Positions 57,183 through 64,000 of a stretch of DNA of 64,000 nt are shown here, piece by piece. The stretch spans positions 2,418,001-2,482,000 of the forward strand of contig NZ_CP091138.1 of assembly GCF_021582875.1 (NCBI RefSeq). Reading direction: 5' to 3'. The number at the start of each line of letters is the position of its first letter. Within the stretch, counting starts at the first letter, position 1. This DNA comes from Microbacterium sp. KUDC0406. Lineage in GTDB: Bacteria; Actinomycetota; Actinomycetes; Actinomycetales; Microbacteriaceae. A model generated the notes under the pieces. It had not been told where the DNA came from and made no database searches. It was given only the letters and a program-made list of their open reading frames with translations. A program made the position numbers and the translations under genes.

Positions 57183-58538
57183 ATGACGCACCTCACCTCC
57201 CGCGCTCGGCGCATCGGCGCCGTCGCCGCGGTCGGCACCGTGGCCGCCCTCGTGCTCGCCGGCTGCGGTGGCGGAGCCGACACCGGCGGCGACAGCCCGG
57301 CGGCATCCGGCTCGCTCGACTCGATCAAGGCAGCCCTCGAGAAGGGCGGCGAGATCACCTACTGGTCGTGGACCCCGTCTGCCGAGGCCCAGGTCGCCGC
57401 CTTCGAGAAGGCCTACCCGAACGTCAAGGTCAAGCTCGCCAACGTCGGCACCGGCAACGACGAGTACACCAAGCTGCAGAACGCGATCAAGGCGGGTTCC
57501 GGTGCACCGGACGTCGTGCAGGTCGAGTACTACGCCTTCCCGCAGTTCACGCTGACCGACTCGCTCGCCGACCTGTCGGTGTACGGCTTCGGCGACCTGG
57601 AGGAGGACTACACGGCATCCACCTGGAACTCCGTCACCAGCGGCGACAAGGTCTTCGGTCTGCCGCAGGACTCGGGTCCGATGGCACTGTTCTACAACAA
57701 GAACGTCTTCGATGCCGCCGGCGTCGAGATCCCGACCACCTGGGACGAGTACTACGAGGCGGCGAAGAAGATCCACGCCGCCGACCCGAAGGCGTACATC
57801 ACGAACGACGCCGGCGACGCCGGCTTCGCGACCTCGATGATCTGGCAGGCGGGCGGAAAGCCGTTCACCGCCGAGGGCACCGACGTCACGATCGACCTGC
57901 AGGATGCCGGCAGCAAGAAGTGGGCCGACAACTGGAACCGCCTCGTCGGCGAGGGCCTGGTCGCCCCGTACGGCAGCTGGAGCGATGAGTGGTTCCAGGG
58001 TCTCGGCAACGGCAAGCTCGCCTCGCTCGTGATCGGTGCGTGGATGCCGGGCAACCTGATGTCCGGTGCTCCTGATGCCTCCGGTGACTGGCGCGTCGCG
58101 CCGATGCCGAGCTACGACGGCCAGCCCGCCAGCGCCGAGAACGGCGGCGGCGGCCAGGCGGTCACCAAGCAGAGTGAGAACCCCGAGCTCGCGGCGGGTT
58201 TCCTGTGGTGGCTGAACAACAGCGACGAGAGCATCGAGATCTTCCTGAAGAGCGGCGGCTTCCCGTCGACGAACGCGCAGCTGAGCGACCCGGAGTTCCT
58301 CGGAGACACCCCGGAGTACTTCGGCGGCCAGGAGATCAACAAGGTGCTGGCGGATGCTGCGAAGAACGTGGTGCCCGGATGGCAGTACCTGCCGTACCAG
58401 GTGTACGCGAACAGCATCTTCGGCGACACCGTCGGGCAGGCGTACCAGAGCAGGAGCGACCTGAACGAAGGCCTCTCGGCCTGGCAGGACGCACTGGTGC
58501 AGTACGGCAACGACCAGGGCTTCTCCGTCAACAAGTGA
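57183..58538 (+). CDS. Sugar ABC transporter substrate-binding lipoprotein
   Basis: The 451-residue family 1 solute-binding protein begins with a signal peptide and lipobox (VLAGC) followed by a Gly-rich linker, so it is a membrane-anchored receptor. GEITYWSWTPSAEAQVAAFE and WQAGGKPFT are typical sugar-binding-protein segments. ATG 57183 has AAGGAAA upstream. The high expression expected of binding proteins fits the hairpin that follows the gene. Confidence 0.92.
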   Translation: MTHLTSRARRIGAVAAVGTVAALVLAGCGGGADTGGDSPAASGSLDSIKAALEKGGEITYWSWTPSAEAQVAAFEKAYPNVKVKLANVGTGNDEYTKLQNAIKAGSGAPDVVQVEYYAFPQFTLTDSLADLSVYGFGDLEEDYTASTWNSVTSGDKVFGLPQDSGPMALFYNKNVFDAAGVEIPTTWDEYYEAAKKIHAADPKAYITNDAGDAGFATSMIWQAGGKPFTAEGTDVTIDLQDAGSKKWADNWNRLVGEGLVAPYGSWSDEWFQGLGNGKLASLVIGAWMPGNLMSGAPDASGDWRVAPMPSYDGQPASAENGGGGQAVTKQSENPELAAGFLWWLNNSDESIEIFLKSGGFPSTNAQLSDPEFLGDTPEYFGGQEINKVLADAAKNVVPGWQYLPYQVYANSIFGDTVGQAYQSRSDLNEGLSAWQDALVQYGNDQGFSVNK

Positions 58539-58549
58539 TCCGCCCGTGC

Positions 58550-58581
58550 GCGGGGAGGGCGGCGCACGCTGCCCTCCCCGC
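58550..58581 (+). terminator. Intra-operon hairpin after the binding-protein gene
   Basis: GCGGGGAGGGC, a 10-nt loop, GCCCTCCCCGC: a perfect 11-bp stem. Without a U tract it may act as a partial terminator or as a barrier protecting the upstream message. Confidence 0.6.
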
Positions 58582-58605
58582 CACCGGCTGCAGTCTGGAG
58601 CATCC

Positions 58606-60312
58606 GTGACCACCTTCTCGATCGGCGAGACCGACTTCCGGCGCGACGGCGCACCCCACCGCGTACTCTCGGGTGCGGTCCACTACTTCCGGGTGCACCC
58701 GGATCAGTGGGCGGACCGCATCCGCAAGGCGCGGCTGATGGGGCTGAACACCGTCGAGACCTACGTGGCGTGGAACGCGCACGAGCCCGTCAGGGGCGAG
58801 TGGGATGCCACCGGTGCGAACGACCTGGGCCGGTTCCTCGACCTCATCGCTGCGGAGGGCATGGACGCCATCGTGCGGCCCGGCCCGTACATCTGCGCGG
58901 AGTGGCACAACGGCGGCCTGCCGGTCTGGCTGCCGCACACCGGGCTGCGCTCCTCCGATGCGGCGTACCTCGACGAGGTGCGAACCTACCTGCGGCGCGT
59001 GTACGAGATCGTCGCGCCGCGGCAGATCGATCGCGGCGGACCGGTCAGCCTCGTGCAGATCGAGAACGAGTACGGCGCCTACGGCGCCGACAAGGAGTAC
59101 CTGCGCGAGCTGGTGCGCGCGACGAGGGATGCCGGGATCACGGTGCCCCTCACGACCGTCGATCAGCCGATCGGGAAGATGCTCACCGACGGCTCTCTGG
59201 ACGAGTTGCACCGCACCGGCTCGTTCGGCTCCCGCGTTCCGGAGCGGCTGGCCGCACTGCGCGCGGCGCAGCCCACGGGGCCGCTGATGTGCTCGGAGTT
59301 CTGGGACGGCTGGTTCGACTGGTGGGGCGGTGCGCACCACGCGACGGATGCCGCGACTGCCGCATCCGCTCTCGACGAACTGCTGGCAGCGGGGGCCTCG
59401 GTCAACGTGTACATGTTCCACGGCGGCACGAACTTCGGCGCCACAGGCGGCGCCAACCACAAGGGGCGGTATCTGCCGCTGGTGACGTCGTACGACTACG
59501 ACGCCCCGCTCGACGAGTCCGGCGGGCTGACGCCGAAGTTCCACGCCTTCCGCGAAGTCATCGCGAAGTATGCGACTGTGCCGCCGCTCGATCTGGCTGA
59601 TGCTGGGCCCGCTCCGGCGTTCGACGTGTCACTGGTGGCGCGAGGATCGTGGGCCGCCGGGGCCGGGGCCGCCGCACACGACGAGCCGCCGACGTTCGAC
59701 GCGCTGGGAGTGCTCACTCCGATGGTTCGGTACGACGCACCCCTGCACGGCCGCGGCGGACTGCTCGTCTTCGGCGAGGTGCGCGACCTCGCCTGGGTCC
59801 GTGTCGACGGTGTCCCCGTCGGGCGCTTGTCGCGCACGCTCGGCGAGCGGTCGCTGGCGATTCCGACGGGTGAGACCGTGAGCGTGCTCGTCGAGGAGCA
59901 GGGCAGGGTCAATTACGGCCGCCTGCTCGGCGAGGCGAAGGGCCTCATCGCCCCCGCGACGCTCGACGGGGCTGTGCTGACGGGATGGACGGCGACCCCT
60001 GTGGAGGTCTCGGCGGACACCGCGACCGCGCCGGTCCGCTCGGGCGCTCCGACGGTCTTCGACGGCTCGTTCTCGCTGGATCGGTCCGCCGACCTGTTCC
60101 TCGACACGACCGCCTGGGGCAAGGGGTTCGCGTTCGTGAACGGATTCCCGCTCGGCCGTTACTGGCGCAGCGGACCGCAGCGCACGCTGTACGTGCCCGC
60201 ACCGGTGACCAGTGCAGGCGAGAACACGGTGACCGTGCTCGAGATCGAGCATGTGATCAGCCCCGTGGCATCCTTCCTCGCATCCGCTGTGCTCGGTCCT
60301 ATCGAGGAGTGA
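58606..60312 (+). CDS. Beta-galactosidase, glycoside hydrolase family 35
   Basis: The 568-residue enzyme is a retaining exo-beta-galactosidase: SGAVHYFRVHPDQWADRI, VRPGPYICAEWHNGGLPVWL, the acid/base Glu in VQIENEYGAYG (about residue 155) and the nucleophile Glu in MCSEFWDGWFDWWGG (about 230). It lacks a signal peptide and so acts on imported galactosides. Beta-sandwich domains follow the barrel. GTG 58606 has GGAG close upstream. It is the last gene of operon 2. Confidence 0.92.
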   Translation: MTTFSIGETDFRRDGAPHRVLSGAVHYFRVHPDQWADRIRKARLMGLNTVETYVAWNAHEPVRGEWDATGANDLGRFLDLIAAEGMDAIVRPGPYICAEWHNGGLPVWLPHTGLRSSDAAYLDEVRTYLRRVYEIVAPRQIDRGGPVSLVQIENEYGAYGADKEYLRELVRATRDAGITVPLTTVDQPIGKMLTDGSLDELHRTGSFGSRVPERLAALRAAQPTGPLMCSEFWDGWFDWWGGAHHATDAATAASALDELLAAGASVNVYMFHGGTNFGATGGANHKGRYLPLVTSYDYDAPLDESGGLTPKFHAFREVIAKYATVPPLDLADAGPAPAFDVSLVARGSWAAGAGAAAHDEPPTFDALGVLTPMVRYDAPLHGRGGLLVFGEVRDLAWVRVDGVPVGRLSRTLGERSLAIPTGETVSVLVEEQGRVNYGRLLGEAKGLIAPATLDGAVLTGWTATPVEVSADTATAPVRSGAPTVFDGSFSLDRSADLFLDTTAWGKGFAFVNGFPLGRYWRSGPQRTLYVPAPVTSAGENTVTVLEIEHVISPVASFLASAVLGPIEE

Positions 60313-60319
60313 GCAGCAC

Positions 60320-60670
60320 CTACAGTCCGTTTTCGTCACGCAGCTTCGCGATGAATGCGGGCATGTCGACGGTCACGGTCTGCCAGAAAAGTTCGTCGTC
60401 CATGGCTGCGTATCCCCGATGCGCCGCGATGTTGCGGGTGTGCGCGATGCCGATCCGCTCACGGGGTGTGGCCGCCGAGAGCAGTTCTCCGTAGCGCGCA
60501 CCGTCTTCGAACAGCGCGGCCAGCCGGACGATCGCCACAACCGCATGATCGTAGGAAGCCGAGCCGTCGAAGAACGCGTCCCGCCCGTCTGCAGTTGTGT
60601 GGCGGATGCGCGAGGAGATCTTGTCAAGCTCGTCAGAGAGCAGATCCCGTGGGCTCGGCCGCCGGCTCAC
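60320..60670 (-). CDS. HepT-like HEPN ribonuclease toxin
   Basis: The 116-residue helical protein matches the HepT/DUF86 HEPN family with the catalytic-type motif RNIAAHRGY (R-x4-H, then Tyr two residues later rather than the usual one). In studied pairs the MNT partner AMPylates this Tyr to silence the RNase. The GTG at 60670 overlaps the antitoxin stop by 4 nt. No other toxin-like domain is present. Confidence 0.85.
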   Translation of the reverse strand: MSRRPSPRDLLSDELDKISSRIRHTTADGRDAFFDGSASYDHAVVAIVRLAALFEDGARYGELLSAATPRERIGIAHTRNIAAHRGYAAMDDELFWQTVTVDMPAFIAKLRDENGL

Positions 60671-61134
60671 AGCGGAACCGCCGTCTCACGGATGTGCGCG
60701 AGCCCCGGCCGCTCCCCTCGGTCGACGACCACGTCGACTCCGAAGCCGAGCATCTCCTCGGATTCGCCGGCGAATACCCCGAGCCGGAACGGGATGCTGC
60801 TGGGCTGCAGATCGACGAGCAGATCGATGTCGGAGGAGTGACGGTCCTCGCCGCGCGCGACCGAGCCGAAGACGCGTATGTTGGCGATGCCGAGTTCCGC
60901 GCCCAGTGCTTTCAATGCGTCGACGTGCGCGGCGAGAGACAGTGAGGGCCGATAACCGGCTGCGATCAGGATGCGTTCCAGCATCTCGCGGGACACCGGC
61001 CTGGTGCCGGCCTCGATCGCGGCGATGTTCGACTGACGCAGCCCGACGGCCTCGGCGAGGGCGCGCTGCGTCAGACCGGCATCCTCTCGTGCTGTGCGCA
61101 CGAGACCCGGAGCTGCACCGACGTCCACCTTCAT
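60667..61134 (-). CDS. HTH-MNT fusion antitoxin (XRE domain + minimal nucleotidyltransferase)
   Basis: The 155-residue protein joins an N-terminal XRE helix-turn-helix (TQRALAEAVGLRQSNIAAIE, residues about 10-55) to a minimal nucleotidyltransferase with GSVARGEDRHSSDIDLLVD, carrying the catalytic GS and DxD acid pair. The MNT part should AMPylate and inactivate the HEPN partner; the HTH part can repress the operon. Standard MntA antitoxins lack the HTH. It is first in the operon and a perfect palindrome lies just upstream. Confidence 0.87.
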   Translation of the reverse strand: MKVDVGAAPGLVRTAREDAGLTQRALAEAVGLRQSNIAAIEAGTRPVSREMLERILIAAGYRPSLSLAAHVDALKALGAELGIANIRVFGSVARGEDRHSSDIDLLVDLQPSSIPFRLGVFAGESEEMLGFGVDVVVDRGERPGLAHIRETAVPL

Positions 61135-61143
61135 GTCAACATG

Positions 61144-61159
61144 ATACCAGCGCTGGTAT
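61144..61159. promoter_or_regulatory. Operator palindrome of the HTH-MNT/HEPN operon
   Basis: ATACCAGCGCTGGTAT is a perfect 16-bp palindrome 10 nt before the antitoxin start. A second, TCATGTCAACATGA (61131-61144), covers the start codon. Autoregulation by the XRE domain is the likely use. Confidence 0.7.
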
Positions 61160-61185
61160 AACTGCGACCTGAAAGGATAGGTCGT

Positions 61186-62024
61186 ATGCCCCGCGTCGTC
61201 GCCCTGTACCGCTATCCCGTCAAGGGGTTCACCCCGGAGCAGTGCGAGGAGCTGACCGTGCAGGCGGACGGCCGGATCGCCGGGGACCGCGTGCTGGCGT
61301 TCCGGTTCGCGGATGCCGCGACCCCGAGCTCGACGACGACGGGCTGCACTACTGGCCGAAGTCGAAGGGGCTCGCGCTGGAGTCGTTCCCCGCCCTGGCC
61401 GCGCTGCGGCTGCGCTACGACCACGAGGCGCTGCGCGTGCAGATGAGCCATGACGACGCGGTGCTGGTCGAGGCCGGTCTCGACGATGACGGCCGCGCCG
61501 AGCTCGTCGAGACCCTGACCGAGTACGTGCTCGCCACCGCAGACGGCAAGCGGCTCGGCCGCCCGGGCCGGCTGCCGCTCGCGCTGGTCGGTGACGGCGC
61601 TCGATCGCGGTTCCAGGACCGACCGCGCGGCTACGTTTCGGTGCACAGCACGGCCAGCGTCGCCGCGCTCGGCGACGCTCTCGAGATGGGCATCGATGAC
61701 CGGCGATTCCGCTCCAACATCGTGATCGACGGCGTGGATGCCTGGGACGAGCTGCGCTGGAGCGGCGAGGTGCGCATCGGCGAGGTGCGCCTGAAGACTC
61801 AGGGGCCGATCGTGCGCTGCCTCGCCACGCATGCGAATCCCGACACCGGCGAGCGCGATGCGAAGGTGCTCACCACGCTCACCAGGCGCGTGGGCCAGGC
61901 CGAGCCGACGCTCGGACGCCTGCTGCTGCTGCAGGGCGAGTCCGGCGTGGTCAGCGGCGACGTCGACGACCTCAGCGGCCGCGGCGGGGTGATCCGCGTG
62001 GGCGACGAGGTCGTCGTCGGCTGA
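61186..62024 (+). CDS. MOSC domain-containing protein, frameshifted
   Basis: The protein has a MOSC N-terminal beta barrel (VVALYRYPVKGFTPEQCEEL, GRIAGDRVLAFRFAD) and a MOSC domain (RFRSNIVIDGVDAWDE, RCLATHANPDTG), related to molybdenum-cofactor-dependent mARC/YiiM-type proteins that move sulfur or reduce N-hydroxylated substrates. Near 61316-61325 one base, probably a G in GCGACC, is missing; restoring it gives ADAADPELDDDGLHYWP and one continuous frame of about 280 residues. ATG 61186 has AAAGGA upstream. It is divergent from the antitoxin gene. The expected MOSC Cys near the active site is present (RCLATH). Confidence 0.82.
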
Positions 62025-62080
62025 GGAGCAACGTCTATGGGACATTGCCTCGCATTCATCCGTTCGTCACTCTCAGTTGT

Positions 62081-62103
62081 CGCTTCGACAAGCTCAGCGA
62101 CCC
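62081..62103. repeat. Family B repeat
   Basis: CGCTTCGACAAGCTCAGCGA followed by CCC, between the MOSC and lipoprotein stops. Confidence 0.75.
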
Positions 62104-62112
62104 GAGCACCGT

Positions 62113-62682
62113 TCACTTCACCAGCGCAGCGGCATCCGTCGACGTGAGGCTCTCGAAGGGCGCGGCATCCGTCTGCACGGCGCGGTAGGAGCCGTCGCCG
62201 ACGGCGACGTACATCCCCGCGGAGCCGCCGAGGATCACGTACGTCCTGTCGAAGCCGTCCCTCGCGAACAGCAGGTAGTGCTCGGACTCCTGCAGCGGCG
62301 GTTCGGATGAGGAGCCGTCGGTCTGAACGATCACGACCTCGTCGCCGACGGCGGCCTGTCCCCGATGCGCAGCAGTGACCTCGAGCGTCACCGCCGTCGC
62401 GGGGACGCCGCCCTCGTCCATGGCCCGCTTCTTCTCGTCATCCGAGAGCCCGAGCAGCGGGTTCTCCTTGGCAGAGTCGCCCTCGTGGCGCGGCGTCAGC
62501 ACGACTTTCTCCGTCGCGACGGGCGTGCCCTCGATCACCAGGATCGACGCCTCGACGAGAGACTGCTCATCGTAGGCCGGGTAGTCACCGGCGGACTGCG
62601 AGGGCACGACCGAGGTGCACCCGACGAGCGCCATGACGACGATCGCGAGTGCGACAGAGACTCGACCTGCCCCGGTGCGCAT
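62113..62682 (-). CDS. Predicted lipoprotein of unknown function
   Basis: The 189-residue product has a signal peptide with lipobox (MALVGC at about 17-22) and a beta-rich C-terminal half (VTLEVTAAHRGQAAVGDEVV, YLLFARDGFDRTYVILGG), suggestive of a small extracellular domain, but I do not recognise a family. ATG 62682 (MRTGAGRVSV) directly precedes the signal peptide; its RBS is weak. A family B repeat lies just upstream. Confidence 0.75.
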   Translation of the reverse strand: MRTGAGRVSVALAIVVMALVGCTSVVPSQSAGDYPAYDEQSLVEASILVIEGTPVATEKVVLTPRHEGDSAKENPLLGLSDDEKKRAMDEGGVPATAVTLEVTAAHRGQAAVGDEVVIVQTDGSSSEPPLQESEHYLLFARDGFDRTYVILGGSAGMYVAVGDGSYRAVQTDAAPFESLTSTDAAALVK

Positions 62683-62697
62683 CTTGAGGCGCGCGTA

Positions 62698-62721
62698 GCG
62701 CTTCGACAGGCTCAGCGACCC
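62698..62721. repeat. Family B repeat
   Basis: GCGCTTCGACAGGCTCAGCG followed by ACCC, 16 nt before the lipoprotein start. Confidence 0.75.
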
Positions 62722-62752
62722 AACCTGACCAGACCAGGTCAGCACCCGTGAC

Positions 62753-63310
62753 TCACTGCCAGCGGACCGAAGAGGCGCGGTTGCGCCACGAACCCGCATC
62801 CGAGACGTTCGTGTAATAGCCGTAGGCAGCGCTGCCGGCGAAGTTCGTGGCGTCCCAGAGCTTGGTCATGCAGCCCGCGAAGCTCTTGAACGAGTCGATG
62901 TCGTTGTTCCAGCCGATCAGAGACAGGTCGCGGTAGTTGTAGGCACCGCCGGAGCTGCACGGCGTCGAGCCGGTGATCGTGCGCGAGCTGCCGCCGTAGT
63001 TCGGGTACGAGTAGATCGTGGCGATCACGTACGTCGCCGCCGGGCTCACCGCCGCCCGGGCCAGCGTGCCGTTCTGCTGATAGACGAGCACCTTCCCGGT
63101 CTCGTCGTAGACGGTCTCGGCGAGCTGGTCCTCGGATGCCGCACAGACCAGACTGCCGGTGTCGATGTTCTGCGCGCAGTGCTGTTCGGGCTTCGTGTCC
63201 GGTGCGGCATCCGCCTGCACGGTTCCCGCTCCCGCACCCGGCGCCGATGCGAGCAGCATCGCCACTCCGAACACCGCCGCCGCCGACGCTGTGATTCCCT
63301 TGCGCTTCAT
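62753..63310 (-). CDS. Secreted peptidase inhibitor family I36 protein (beta/gamma-crystallin-like)
   Basis: The 185-residue product has a classical signal peptide (MKRKGITASAAAVFGVAMLL, cleavage near AGAGA) and a C-terminal domain with YPNYGGSSRTITGS and NDIDSFKSFAGCMTKLWDAT, Greek-key-like repeats typical of I36/SMI-type metalloprotease inhibitors. Four Cys suggest disulfides outside the cell. ATG 63310 has AGAGGG upstream. Inhibitory activity is inferred from the family only. Confidence 0.8.
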   Translation of the reverse strand: MKRKGITASAAAVFGVAMLLASAPGAGAGTVQADAAPDTKPEQHCAQNIDTGSLVCAASEDQLAETVYDETGKVLVYQQNGTLARAAVSPAATYVIATIYSYPNYGGSSRTITGSTPCSSGGAYNYRDLSLIGWNNDIDSFKSFAGCMTKLWDATNFAGSAAYGYYTNVSDAGSWRNRASSVRWQ

Positions 63311-63358
63311 CGCATCCCTCTTCCCTGCCGTGTGTCCTCTCAGCGTGCCGTGTGCGGG

Positions 63359-63382
63359 GCGCTTCGACAAGCTCAGCGACCC
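63359..63382. repeat. Family B repeat
   Basis: GCGCTTCGACAAGCTCAGCG followed by ACCC, in the divergent gap between the I36 gene and the sigma factor gene. Confidence 0.75.
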
Positions 63383-63472
63383 GAGTTCGTCCGACGGGAA
63401 GCCATTTTCCGGAGTTACGGCGACAATAGAGGAGATGGAGGGCACACCCGAGAACTCCGCCCCGCCGACCTC

Positions 63473-64000
63473 GTGACCGATCGCACCCTGGTGGCGGCGT
63501 TCCGTCATGGCGACGCGGATGCCTTCCAGACCCTGTTCCACCGCCATGTGCCGGCGGTGCACGCGCTCATCCGCTCCCGTCTCGCCGACCCGGACGACGT
63601 CGACGAGGTGCTGCAGGAGGTGTTCACCCTCGCCTGGGAACGGCTCGACGTGCGCCGTATGCCGGGGCGCTCGGCGCTGCCGTGGATGCTGTCGATCGCC
63701 CAGGAGCGGGTCGCGAGCGCGAACCTCGCCAGGACCGCCGCACAGCCCGCCTCCGTGCCGGCGGGAACTCCGGGCACCGACACCGACCCTGTTGCGAATG
63801 ACGACCTGACCGCTACGCTCGAAGCCGCGGTCGCCCGCCTCGGCGCGGTCGACCGGGAGATCATCGGCCAGTGCCTCACGCACGGGCTCACATACAGGCA
63901 GGCCGTGCGGAGGGCGCGGCCGAACTGCGGCATGCTCCGTGACTGGCTGACTCGCCTGCGCGGAGGGACTGCCGCGCTGAGGGGGACGGCGATGGCTGAG
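63473..64000 (+). CDS. RNA polymerase sigma factor, ECF-like (3' end outside window)
   Basis: The frame is open from GTG 63473 to the right edge (176 residues seen). Residues about 5-75 match sigma region 2 (VAAFRHGDADAFQTLFHRH, then DPDDVDEVLQEVFTLAWERL); a region 4-like part follows (VARLGAVDREIIGQCLTHGL) with atypical helix sequence. The start is uncertain: an upstream ATG at 63435 opens a 13-codon frame whose TGA overlaps this GTG, while the GTG frame itself continues upstream (RELRPADLV) without a start, so either a leader peptide or another one-base shift is possible. An anti-sigma gene would be expected downstream. Confidence 0.75.
   Translation, partial: MTDRTLVAAFRHGDADAFQTLFHRHVPAVHALIRSRLADPDDVDEVLQEVFTLAWERLDVRRMPGRSALPWMLSIAQERVASANLARTAAQPASVPAGTPGTDTDPVANDDLTATLEAAVARLGAVDREIIGQCLTHGLTYRQAVRRARPNCGMLRDWLTRLRGGTAALRGTAMAE

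Overview
The window is high-GC actinobacterial DNA. GC-rich third codon positions, many GTG starts, TAnnnT -10 boxes 6-7 nt before start codons (leaderless transcripts), sugar ABC importers without their own ATPase, a DUF3073 protein and an Rv2578c-type radical SAM protein all point to Microbacteriaceae, most likely Microbacterium or a close relative. The genus is inferred from gene content, not from a marker gene.

Layout. 1-9005: two tandem copies of a giant membrane-anchored Ig-like surface protein; the complete copy (2919-9005) ends in fibronectin type III domains and the second copy runs off the left edge. 9131-14453: tag, an acyl-CoA oxidase and recQ. 14652-17949: an ECF transporter (YkoE-type S component, then a fused two-ATPase + T-component protein). 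18219-27759: acyl-CoA dehydrogenase, MFS pump, D,D-carboxypeptidase, radical SAM protein, YaeQ, DEAD-box RNA helicase and an aldose-1-epimerase-like protein. 28164-33915: TetR-RND efflux operon, a FluC/CrcB pair and a Pr6Pr membrane protein. 33991-35387: a Tat lipoprotein amine oxidase with permuted domain order. 35430-44753: oligosaccharide locus 1 (two permeases, binding lipoprotein, DUF2264, GH29 fucosidase, divergent from a 2-hydroxyacid dehydrogenase and LacI regulator). 44708-49025: membrane proteins, a two-component system and a TipA-like regulator. 49067-54148: glycogen phosphorylase, DUF4097-PadR operon, universal stress protein and DUF3073. 54230-60312: oligosaccharide locus 2 (LacI, two permeases, binding lipoprotein, GH35 beta-galactosidase). 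60320-64000: HEPN/MNT toxin-antitoxin pair, MOSC protein, lipoprotein, I36-type secreted protein and a truncated sigma factor gene.

The two sugar loci together could import and trim fucosylated galactosides; both lack an ATPase and would rely on a shared MsiK-type ATPase elsewhere. Four regulators have convincing candidate operators beside their genes (two LacI, TetR, PadR), and the HTH-MNT antitoxin has a perfect palindrome upstream.

Two features run through the whole window. First, two families of short repeats (A: GGTCGTTGAGCGAGCG...AGACGAAACG, usually in inverted pairs; B: CTTCGACAAGCTCAGCGACC) lie between genes but also inside reading frames (recQ, the ECF ATPase, the TipA-like regulator) and at gene ends, where they supply stop codons. 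Second, at least ten well-conserved genes are split by single-base shifts, several in C/G runs (tag, recQ, MFS, DEAD-box, RND tail, amine oxidase, permease, response regulator, MOSC). This pattern fits uncorrected indel errors in the sequence better than true gene decay, so these genes are annotated as whole loci with the shift noted.
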